15,206 nt of DNA, taken from positions 1-15,206 of the forward strand of contig PLYD01000117.1 of the NCBI GenBank assembly GCA_003151665.1, in the 5' to 3' direction. The DNA is from Candidatus Dormiibacterota bacterium. GTDB lineage: Bacteria > Chloroflexota > Dormibacteria > Dormibacterales > Dormibacteraceae. Both the position numbers and the translations under genes were made by a program. Positions 1-5,291 of the stretch are shown piece after piece. Within the stretch, counting starts at the first letter, position 1, and each line of letters starts with the position of its first letter. The notes below the pieces were generated by a model, which saw only the letters and a list, made by a program, of their open reading frames with translations, was not told the origin of the DNA and did no database searches.

Positions 1-210
1 GAGGTGCCGGGAATCGCGGAGGAGATGCGGCGCGCCGGCCTGGTGAGCACTCCGATGGCGGCACTGTCGCGATCGTTGGCCGGCGTACGCGGGCAGACTC
101 TGATCATCAATGTGCCGGGCAGCTTCAAGGGGGCCACGGAGTCGCTCGAAGCGGTGATGCCGATGCTCAGCCATGCGGTGAACCTGCTGCATGGCGAGAC
201 CGCGCATTGA
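1..210 (+). CDS. MogA/MoaB-type molybdopterin adenylyltransferase, C-terminal part (5' end outside window)
   Basis: The frame is open from base 1 and ends in TGA at 208-210, so only the last 69 residues are visible. They match the C-terminus of the MogA/MoaB (MoCF_biosynth) family: PGIAEEMR, then TPMAALSRSLAGVRG, then TLIINVPGS. The family adenylylates molybdopterin before molybdate insertion in the cytoplasm. The usual PGSPKG or PGNPKG turn reads PGSFKG here, a Pro-to-Phe change at a well conserved spot. MogA and MoaB cannot be told apart from this fragment, and the N-terminal substrate-binding half is not visible. The stop codon lies at the left edge of the inverted repeat that separates this gene from pxpA. 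Family assignment is confident; the exact paralogue is not. Confidence 0.85.
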   Translation, partial: EVPGIAEEMRRAGLVSTPMAALSRSLAGVRGQTLIINVPGSFKGATESLEAVMPMLSHAVNLLHGETAH

Positions 211-286
211 AGGACAGGGGGGTGCGCCGGGCGCTGGCTCTGCCAGGGCCCCGCGCCCTCACGGGGGACGCCCCCCTCAAGCTTCA
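208..286 (+). repeat. GC-rich imperfect inverted repeat / structured leader between mogA-like gene and pxpA
   Basis: The whole gap folds into a long imperfect hairpin. TGAA (208-211) faces TTCA (283-286), GGGGGG (217-222) faces CCCCCC (271-276), GGGCGC (229-234) faces GCGCCC (253-258), and TGGC (235-238) faces GCCA (242-245) across a 3-base loop. A second GGGGG at 263-267 can pair with 271-275 across ACG and so competes with the outer stem. There is no U-tract, so it is not a classical intrinsic terminator. It directly abuts the pxpA ATG. It may be a REP-like palindrome or an attenuator-like leader; the sequence does not decide between these. Confidence 0.6.
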
Positions 287-967
287 ATGAACCTGAACGC
301 GGACCTCGGTGAGGGCGCGGGCGAAGATGAGGCAATTCTCGGTTTCGTGGACAGCGCCAACGTGGCGTGCGGGGCCCATGCGGGTTCGATCTCGACGGCG
401 ATCGCAACGGCGTTGCGCTGCCGGCAGCTTGGAGTCGAGGTCGGAGCTCATCCGGGATACGACGATCACGCGAGATTTGGCCGCGTGGAGATCGCGCTCT
501 CTCCAGCCGAGATCGAAGCCCTTGTCGCCTATCAGGTTGCGGGGCTGGCGGCGGTGGTCCCAATCGCTTACGTGAAGGCACATGGCGCGCTCTATCACCG
601 ATGCCAGAGCGATCCTGCCGCCGCCGACGCGGTGGCGCGTGTCGCCAAGGCACATGGCGTGGGCCTGCTCGGCCAGCCTGATTTCGAGATCCTCGCGGCG
701 GCCGGCCGCGCGGGCATACCCGGCTATCGCGAGGGATACGCGGACCGGCTGATGATGCCCGACGGCAGCCTTGCGCCGCGTACGCATCCGGGCGCTCTGC
801 TGGATCCGGTCGCGGCCGCGAGACAGGCTGTTCACCTCGCGCGGTCGGGCCGCTACGACACCATCTGCATCCACGGCGACACCAAGGGGGCCGCCGCCAC
901 CGCAGCAGCTGTCCGGGCGGCGCTGCGCGACGCAGGGGTGGAAACGCGGGCGCTGGCCCAGAGGTGA
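287..967 (+). CDS. pxpA: 5-oxoprolinase subunit A (LamB/YcsF family)
   Basis: PxpA acts with PxpB and PxpC in the cytoplasm to hydrolyse 5-oxoproline to glutamate using ATP. The 226-residue product opens with the family signature MNLNADLGEG, followed by SANVACGAHAG, GAHPGYDDHARFGR, VKAHGALYH and CIHGD. The ATG at 287 was chosen because the conserved family N-terminus starts exactly there; the frame stays open back to an ATG at 191, but that extension would translate the inverted repeat. The protein is about 20 residues shorter than E. coli PxpA (about 244). The loss lies just before CIHGD, where longer homologues carry an extra loop. No Shine-Dalgarno sequence is evident. The stop overlaps the next gene's GTG by 4 bases. 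Subunits B and C lie on the opposite strand at 2271-3841. Confidence 0.93.
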   Translation: MNLNADLGEGAGEDEAILGFVDSANVACGAHAGSISTAIATALRCRQLGVEVGAHPGYDDHARFGRVEIALSPAEIEALVAYQVAGLAAVVPIAYVKAHGALYHRCQSDPAAADAVARVAKAHGVGLLGQPDFEILAAAGRAGIPGYREGYADRLMMPDGSLAPRTHPGALLDPVAAARQAVHLARSGRYDTICIHGDTKGAAATAAAVRAALRDAGVETRALAQR

Positions 968-1785
968 GGGCCGCCAGCGCGATCATCGGCCAGCTGCACG
1001 AGCTCGTGGAGCTGAGCGAGCTCGAAGCGTTGCTTGCGGCGATCTGGGAGAGGCCTGACGAGCCGCCGATCAGTGCCGACCTGCTTAGAGCTCTGGCTCA
1101 CTCGGGTAACTATGTCGCCGGCGCCCGCATCGATGGCCGCATGGTCGGCGGCCTGCTCGGATGGCTGGGAGCGAGGGCGGCGAACGAGCTGCACATGCAC
1201 TCGCACATCCTTGGCGTCATCGCGGACAAGCAGGTTTCGGGCGTGGGGTTCGCCCTCAAGCAGGATCAGCGCCGGTGGTGCCTCGAGCGCAGAATCACGA
1301 CCGTCGAGTGGACGACCGATCCTCTGGTTCGCCGCAACGCCTATTTCAACCTGACCAAGCTCGGAGCCAGGTCGAGCGAGTACCTGGTCAACTTCTACGG
1401 CGCGATGACGGATGGCCTCAACGCAGGGGAAGAGTCCGACCGGCTTCTGATCAGATGGGAGCTCGACAGTCCACACGCCAGTGCCGCAGCCGATGTTGGT
1501 GCAGCTGAGCCCGACCTCGAAGGCCTGGTCCGCGAAGGCGCTGGTGCCGTGCTTTCGGTCGGTCCCGCTGGTGAGCCGGTGGTTGGCCAGGCATCGACCG
1601 CGCGCGTCCTTATATGTCAGGTGCCAGAGGACATCGTCGCCGTGAGGCATGCAGCGCCCGCGATTGCGCGCTCGTGGAGGCTCGCTTTGCGAGGAGTCCT
1701 GCAGGACGCCTTCGCAGCGGGATACGGCCTGACTGGGGCGACACGGACCGGCTGGTACGTGTTGGAAAGCCTCAGGCCCGAATAA
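964..1785 (+). CDS. GNAT-superfamily-like protein (COG3375 type)
   Basis: The 273-residue protein starts at a GTG inside GTGA (964-967), shared with the pxpA stop, so translation is probably coupled. It resembles the COG3375 group of predicted GNAT-fold acetyltransferases. Supporting segments are GRMVGGLLGWLG (about residues 58-69), HMHSHILGVI (about 77-86), GVGFALKQDQRRWCLERRI (about 93-111), the WTTDPLVRRNAYFNLTKLGA stretch (about 115-134), and YLVNFYG. These fit the GNAT beta4 - acetyl-CoA loop - alpha3 plan. The substrate is unknown. Linkage to pxpA is positional only and does not show that it acts on 5-oxoproline or glutamate. The C-terminal 100 residues form a second, less familiar region. 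GNAT-like identity is fairly sure; enzymatic activity is unproven. Confidence 0.75.
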   Translation: MRAASAIIGQLHELVELSELEALLAAIWERPDEPPISADLLRALAHSGNYVAGARIDGRMVGGLLGWLGARAANELHMHSHILGVIADKQVSGVGFALKQDQRRWCLERRITTVEWTTDPLVRRNAYFNLTKLGARSSEYLVNFYGAMTDGLNAGEESDRLLIRWELDSPHASAAADVGAAEPDLEGLVREGAGAVLSVGPAGEPVVGQASTARVLICQVPEDIVAVRHAAPAIARSWRLALRGVLQDAFAAGYGLTGATRTGWYVLESLRPE

Positions 1786-1788
1786 ACT
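1783..1788 (+). promoter_or_regulatory. Candidate -10 hexamer for leaderless peroxiredoxin transcript
   Basis: TAAACT (1783-1788) fits the TANNNT form of an extended actinobacterial-type -10 and ends 6 bases before the ATG at 1795, which would place the transcript start at or next to the start codon. No Shine-Dalgarno sequence precedes this ATG. No convincing -35 is visible, and the hexamer overlaps the stop codon of the preceding gene. This is a pattern-based inference. Confidence 0.3.
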
Positions 1789-1794
1789 CACTCT

Positions 1795-2274
1795 ATGCTC
1801 GCGGTTGGTGATAGGGCGCCCGACTTCAAGCTGCCGACCACCGGCGGCCATGAGCTCACGCTCGCCGAGGCGCTCGAGAAGCACAAAGCGCTCGTCTTCC
1901 TTTTCTACGTGCTGGACTTCACAGGTGGTTGAAGGACCGAGCTGACCGAGTTTCGGTCCAGGCACGAACAGGCGGTGGCCGACGGGATCGGCATCTACGC
2001 GATCAGCGTCGACTCGGTGTTTTCGCACGAGGCCTTTGCCAAGGAGCTCGGCGGGATTCCATACGAGCTGATTGCCGACTTCGAGCGGACGATGGTCACC
2101 GACTACGGCGTGCGGCGCGATGACGTTGCTGGTTACAAGGGGATGGCCAAGCGTTCCGTCTACGTGATCGACCACGCGGGCGTTGTTCGCTGGGCGTGGG
2201 AGCGCTCGAAGGATGAGCCGTTGCCCGACTACGACCTGGTGCTCGCCGAGGCCAAAAAAGCCGCGGACTCTTAG
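1795..2274 (+). CDS. Selenocysteine-containing peroxiredoxin (AhpC/TSA family), in-frame UGA at codon 46
   Basis: Peroxiredoxins reduce hydroperoxides through a peroxidatic Cys in a P-x-x-x-T-x-x-C motif. Here one frame runs from ATG 1795 to TAG 2272-2274 with a single interruption, TGA at 1930-1932 (codon 46). Before it come MLAVGDRAPDFKLP, LVFLFYVLDFTGG; after it come RTELTEFRSRHEQAV, IYAISVDS, AKRSVYVID (with the conserved Arg) and GVVRWAW. The TGA occupies the peroxidatic position, three residues after Thr43. The motif Pro is replaced by Val39. The 159-residue product, counting Sec, has no cysteine, so it would act as a one-Sec enzyme and would be inactive if terminated at codon 46. A SECIS-like hairpin follows at 1942-1961. 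The ATG begins 9 bases after the GNAT stop. The stop overlaps the convergent pxpC stop. The alternative is a nonsense mutation of a Cys codon; the hairpin and intact downstream frame argue against it. Confidence 0.85.
1942..1961 (+). promoter_or_regulatory. Putative bacterial SECIS element (SelB-binding hairpin)
   Basis: Within the coding sequence after the UGA, G1944-A1949 pairs perfectly with U1953-C1958 around a 3-base loop, GUU (1950-1952). C1942-U1943 can extend the stem by pairing with A1960-G1961 if C1959 is bulged out. The 15-nt core hairpin starts 11 nt after the UGA, and its loop begins with G followed by U. In E. coli the minimal element is a hairpin of about this size, about 11 nt downstream, with G and U in the loop. 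A competing 7-bp stem, 1934-1940 with 1953-1959, leaves a 12-base loop. The function is inferred from geometry and has not been computed. Confidence 0.7.
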
Positions 2275-3215
2275 CCGGCACCTTCTCGAAGCGTTTCGAG
2301 TGCGGCGGCCAGCGCCCTGCGCATGGTCTGCGCTCGCTCCACTGTGATGTCAGCCAACCGCAGCTCGTCGCCCGGCAGGAGCTGCGCAGCGATCGGAAGC
2401 GATGCGCTCACGACGGTGGCCACCACCGGGTAGCCGCCAGCGGTCTGATGATCGGCCATCAGCAGGATCGGCTGCCCGCTCGATGGCATCTGCACTGCCC
2501 CTGCCACGAGCCCAAACGACAGAAGCTCGTCGCCGGTCGCGATGAGCTGCGGACCCTCGAGGCGATATCCCATGCGGTCCGAATCGCGGCCCACCCTGTA
2601 GGTCGCCTGGAACAGAAGGCGGCGACCGTCTGGATCGAGCCGTTTCAGGTGCGGTCCGGCGATGGCGTGCAGCGTGTGGTCGCTGTACTCAGGGCGCAGC
2701 TGTTCGGGCATACGATGCCCGGCGACTCCCGGCTTTCTCGCTTCTCCCGCGACGCTCAAGGTGTCGCCCGTCTTCAACGGCCGGCCCTCCCTCCCGCCTC
2801 TCCCGGCTATGAGGTTGGTGGAGAGGGAGCCCAACCAGCGGTCAGCCTCAAAGCCGCCGGCGATAGCGAGGTACATTCGCGCGCCATCGCGCCTCCCGGC
2901 GAACGTCAATCTGTCGCCCGGCCCAAGGAAGAGGCTGGTCCACGGCGGCACCGGGGCCCCGTTCACACGCGGATCGAAGTCGGCGCCCGCGATCGCGATC
3001 AGACACGTGTGCCCGGCCACGAGCGCCGGCCCGGTAAGCGTGCATTCGAGCGTGGCGAGACCGGGGTCGTTGCCCACAAGAAGATTCGCGGCCGAGTGGG
3101 CGAATCGATCCATGGCCCCACCCGCCTGAACGCCTGCACTCGCGGCGTTGGGACGTCCCAGGTCCTGCACCGTTGTCAGGACTCCAGGGCTCTCCACGAG
3201 GAGGTTCGGAATCAC
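2271..3215 (-). CDS. pxpC: 5-oxoprolinase subunit C (biotin-dependent carboxyltransferase-like, KipA family)
   Basis: This 314-residue protein is the C subunit of the ATP-dependent 5-oxoprolinase and forms the PxpBC module that works with PxpA. Family segments in order are the N-terminal VESPGVLTTVQDLGRP, then GGAMDRFAHSAANLLVGN, TLTGPAL, AIAGADF, YLAIAGGF, DRMGYRLEG, GLVAGAVQMPSSGQPILLM, and DHQTAGGYPVVATV. The start is the GTG at 3215-3213, whose GTGA overlaps the pxpB stop by 4 bases. The frame is open further upstream, to 3263, but that would lie inside pxpB and precede the conserved N-terminus. The TAA at 2273-2271 overlaps the convergent peroxiredoxin TAG, leaving no room for a terminator between the two genes. 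Confidence 0.93.
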   Translation of the reverse strand: MIPNLLVESPGVLTTVQDLGRPNAASAGVQAGGAMDRFAHSAANLLVGNDPGLATLECTLTGPALVAGHTCLIAIAGADFDPRVNGAPVPPWTSLFLGPGDRLTFAGRRDGARMYLAIAGGFEADRWLGSLSTNLIAGRGGREGRPLKTGDTLSVAGEARKPGVAGHRMPEQLRPEYSDHTLHAIAGPHLKRLDPDGRRLLFQATYRVGRDSDRMGYRLEGPQLIATGDELLSFGLVAGAVQMPSSGQPILLMADHQTAGGYPVVATVVSASLPIAAQLLPGDELRLADITVERAQTMRRALAAALETLREGAG

Positions 3216-3841
3216 GATTGCGCTGAAAAGAACTTCACGCGGTCGCCGGCGCGAAAGAGGCAAGGCGGGTCGGAGTCAGGCAAGAAGAGCTTGACGCTGG
3301 TTCGCCCAATGAGATGCCAACCGCCAGGGGTGGGCAGCGGATAGATGCCCGTTTGGCGGCCGGCCATTGCCACCGAGCCGGCGGGGACCAGGGTCCGAGG
3401 CACGGCGCGGCGTGGCAGCACCAGCTCTTTGGGGAGAGGCCCGAGGTAAGCCCAACCTGCCACGAAGCCGACCAGGAACACTCGGTAGATCGGCCGTGAG
3501 TGGAGCTCGATGATCTTCTCGCGGGTCAGCTGGAGCCTCTCACCCACCTCCGCGATATCGGGCCCGTCGTAGTTGACAGGGATCCTATGCAGCCGTCCTG
3601 GCTCCGCCATTGGCGGGCGCTTGGCTGCCAGTCTCTTGATCGCGGCCGAGAGCGAGTCATGCGACGCCAGCTCTGGATCGAATTGGACGGTCACGCTGGC
3701 GTAGCCCGCGATCGCCTGGCGCACATCGCGGCGCTTCTTCAACGCGGTCGCCAGCGCGATCGCGCGCGTGTTGATAGCCGTGTCGAGCCGAGTGCTCAGC
3801 TCAGCCAGCAACGCTGCGTCGCCCAGCGGCGATATCCGCAT
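3212..3841 (-). CDS. pxpB: 5-oxoprolinase subunit B (KipI / allophanate hydrolase subunit 1 family)
   Basis: The 209-residue product starts at ATG 3841, where the typical subunit B N-terminus MRISPLGDAALL begins, and ends at TGA 3214-3212. Family landmarks are IPVNYDGPDIAEV, then GFVAGWAYLGPLP (often GFxPGFPYL, so the Pro and Phe are altered), LPRRAVPRTLVPAGSVA, AGRQTGIYPLPTPGGWHLIG and RAGDRVKF. It pairs with PxpC to form the ATP-dependent part of 5-oxoprolinase. The start lies two bases after the stop of the upstream DUF4013 gene and the end overlaps pxpC, so the three are very likely co-transcribed. The frame is open upstream to 3970, but that portion overlaps the DUF4013 gene and looks nothing like the family. 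Confidence 0.93.
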   Translation of the reverse strand: MRISPLGDAALLAELSTRLDTAINTRAIALATALKKRRDVRQAIAGYASVTVQFDPELASHDSLSAAIKRLAAKRPPMAEPGRLHRIPVNYDGPDIAEVGERLQLTREKIIELHSRPIYRVFLVGFVAGWAYLGPLPKELVLPRRAVPRTLVPAGSVAMAGRQTGIYPLPTPGGWHLIGRTSVKLFLPDSDPPCLFRAGDRVKFFSAQS

Positions 3842-3843
3842 CT

Positions 3844-4494
3844 CTAGATCCGCGGGCCGGGCGCGCTGTGAAGAGCGGCGCTGGCATGCGCGCTGACGAG
3901 GATCGCGTAGAAGATGCCGGGCACGATGCCCACGCACAGGAGTCCTACACAAGCCACGCCCACTGCCCACGCGGTGACGATTGCAGCGGCCGCGAGATTC
4001 CAGGTGGCGAAGTCGCGCGCGACGCTTCGAAGCGTGGCCGGTACATCGAAGAGGTCACCGGGCCGGCCGCTCAGTGCAAAGCGGTTGGTTGCATGTGGCA
4101 TCAGCAGGAGCATGACAAGCCCCCACGGCAGCGCGAGGATGGAGCCTGCGGCGAGCTCGGCGTAGAGCCGCGACAGGTTGGGGTCGCTGACGCGCCAGAG
4201 ATGGGCGCCGTCGATCAGCGTCGACAGCGGCCCCAGCGCAAACGCGAACGGGGCGGCGACGAGCGCAATCGCCAGCGCGACCCAGAATCCGTCAACCAGG
4301 AGCCTTCGCGATGGTCTCCACGGCGGGAGTCCGGTACCAGGATCCGTCGAAGCCGCACGGGTGGCAGCCACCGCATAGCCGAGAAGCGGTACGAACGCAA
4401 TTGGCAGCAGGACGACCATCGCGAGGCCGACCAGCCACCTGGACCGCCACTCGCCTCGAAACGGCCAGGCGAACGACGCCGCAACGAGGTTCAC
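3844..4494 (-). CDS. DUF4013-type multi-pass membrane protein
   Basis: The 216-residue hydrophobic protein begins at GTG 4494, 9 bases after the response-regulator stop. Hydrophobic spans lie roughly at residues 20-45, 70-92, 113-135 and 160-205. The N-terminal layout (SFAWPFRGEWRSRWLVGLAMVVLLPIAFVPLLGYAVAATR, quoted in the form SFAWPF...W...G) and the late GIVPGIFYAILVSAHA segment fit the DUF4013 family, whose function is unknown. It sits between an orphan response regulator and pxpB and is 2 bases from pxpB. A role in 5-oxoproline uptake is conceivable but nothing in the sequence shows it, and the family is not an established transporter. An AAGG about 10 bases upstream is the only ribosome-binding candidate. 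Confidence 0.75.
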   Translation of the reverse strand: MNLVAASFAWPFRGEWRSRWLVGLAMVVLLPIAFVPLLGYAVAATRAASTDPGTGLPPWRPSRRLLVDGFWVALAIALVAAPFAFALGPLSTLIDGAHLWRVSDPNLSRLYAELAAGSILALPWGLVMLLLMPHATNRFALSGRPGDLFDVPATLRSVARDFATWNLAAAAIVTAWAVGVACVGLLCVGIVPGIFYAILVSAHASAALHSAPGPRI

Positions 4495-4503
4495 GAGGCA
4501 ACC

Positions 4504-5205
4504 TTAAGGTGCGCTTCCCAAATCGATAAGGCCGCTGCGCGCAGCAGCGATCACGGCCTGAAGCATGGTATGGACCTGCAGCTTCTCGATCACATGCCTG
4601 ACATGCCATTCAACTGTGTGGTGCGCGATGCCGAGGCGGCGCGACATGGCGACGGTGTTGAGACCCTCGGCCATTAGGACCAGGACCTCCATTTCCCTGG
4701 CGGTGAACCGTGCGACGAGCTGCTCGCGGTCCTCGTGCTTTGCCGTTGCCAGGCGCTGGCGTGAGATGGCCTTCGCGAACAGCGACCCGGTGATGAGCAC
4801 GTCGCCCCTGCCGGCCCTCCTGATCGCTTCGATGATCTGATCCGCGGTCGCGGCCTTGGTCAGGTAAGCAGTTGCGCCCGCGTCGATGGCATCGAGAAGC
4901 GCGGTCTCTGAATCATCAGCGCTGTGAAACACAATCGCGATGCTCGGAACCTCGGCGCGAATCTGGACGGCTGCAGCGGGCCCGCCCATGTCGGGAAGGT
5001 GGAAGTCCATCAGGACGACAGCCGGCTCTTCAAGTAGGGACAGGCGCACTGCGTCGGCGCCCGTTCGGGCGATGCCGCACACCGCAAGGTCCAACTCGGT
5101 CCGCAGGATTCCCGCAATTGCAGCCGCCAGGAGGGGGTGGTCCTGGACGACGAGTACCCGCAGCGCACGGGTCGGGCTGCCCGACTCGTCATTAGAACGC
5201 TCCAA
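4504..5205 (-). CDS. Orphan NarL/LuxR-type response regulator (start uncertain, possible N-terminal frameshift)
   Basis: A receiver domain (about residues 15-130) is followed by a LuxR-type HTH (about 166-225). Numbered from TTG 5205, the key residues are Asp22 (with Gln21 replacing the other pocket acid), phospho-acceptor Asp67 in VLMDFHLPDMGG, Ser95 and Lys117. The HTH reads FTAREMEVLVLMAEG then VEWHVRHVIEKL. It probably activates or represses transcription on phosphorylation by a distant kinase; no histidine kinase is in the window. The frame stays open to ATG 5256, but a promoter with a perfect -10 at 5225-5230 puts the transcript start near 5218, so 5256 and 5241 are unlikely starts. The best Shine-Dalgarno plus ATG pair, GGAG then 7 bases then ATG 5192, is out of frame by one base, which leaves TTG 5205 or a frameshift. 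Function is sure; the start is not. Confidence 0.85.
   Translation of the reverse strand: MERSNDESGSPTRALRVLVVQDHPLLAAAIAGILRTELDLAVCGIARTGADAVRLSLLEEPAVVLMDFHLPDMGGPAAAVQIRAEVPSIAIVFHSADDSETALLDAIDAGATAYLTKAATADQIIEAIRRAGRGDVLITGSLFAKAISRQRLATAKHEDREQLVARFTAREMEVLVLMAEGLNTVAMSRRLGIAHHTVEWHVRHVIEKLQVHTMLQAVIAAARSGLIDLGSAP
5171..5185. promoter_or_regulatory. Perfect 15-bp palindrome, possible operator
   Basis: GTCGGGC (5171-5177), a single T, then GCCCGAC (5179-5185) forms a perfect inverted repeat just inside the response-regulator gene. A one-base centre is poor for an RNA hairpin but normal for a dimeric DNA-binding protein. The neighbouring TetR protein or the response regulator itself are the obvious candidates to bind it. 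This is inference from symmetry only. Confidence 0.3.
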
Positions 5206-5224
5206 TTTCCATGGGCACCGGCGG

Positions 5225-5253
5225 ATTATATAACGATGCATTCTATATTGCAA
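5225..5253 (-). promoter_or_regulatory. Sigma70-type promoter for the response regulator unit
   Basis: On the minus strand, TTGCAA (5253-5248; 4 of 6 matches to TTGACA) is followed by exactly 17 bases and then TATAAT (5230-5225; 6 of 6). The start of transcription should fall near 5218. The segment is strikingly AT-rich against its surroundings and contains small palindromes (TTATATAA at 5226-5233, ATGCAT at 5236-5241) where a repressor could bind. It probably drives the response regulator, DUF4013, pxpB and pxpC genes. Confidence 0.65.
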
Positions 5254-5278
5254 CATTAAATATCGGCTCGCACTGTAT

Positions 5279-5284
5279 TACAAT
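5279..5284 (+). promoter_or_regulatory. Candidate -10 hexamer for the TetR gene
   Basis: TACAAT (5279-5284) matches the -10 consensus at 5 of 6 positions and ends 7 bases before the TTG at 5292, which would make the TetR mRNA leaderless or nearly so. Seventeen bases upstream is TTAAAT (5256-5261), only a 3 of 6 match to a -35. It would be divergent from the minus-strand promoter at 5225-5253. Confidence 0.4.
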
Positions 5285-5291
5285 CAGGGAG

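Noticed and set aside
1930..1932. TGA as a genuine stop or nonsense mutation making a peroxiredoxin pseudogene
   Set aside because: It falls exactly at the active-site Cys position, the frame is intact for 113 further codons with conserved family residues, and a SECIS-like hairpin follows at the expected distance. It cannot be excluded without finding selB and selC.
853..2175. 440-codon open frame on the minus strand across pxpA, the GNAT gene and the peroxiredoxin
   Set aside because: Its translation shows no family resemblance and it is antisense to well-recognised proteins; high GC content keeps such shadow frames open.
2448..3344. 298-codon plus-strand frame opposite pxpC
   Set aside because: Shadow of pxpC; no recognisable domain.
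4501..4510. Perfect 10-bp palindrome ACCTTAAGGT
   Set aside because: It overlaps the response-regulator stop and the weak ribosome-binding site of the DUF4013 gene. A palindrome this short is not enough to claim an operator.
3868..4677. Long plus-strand frame opposite DUF4013 and the response regulator
   Set aside because: Very charged low-quality translation antisense to a clear membrane protein and a clear LuxR HTH.
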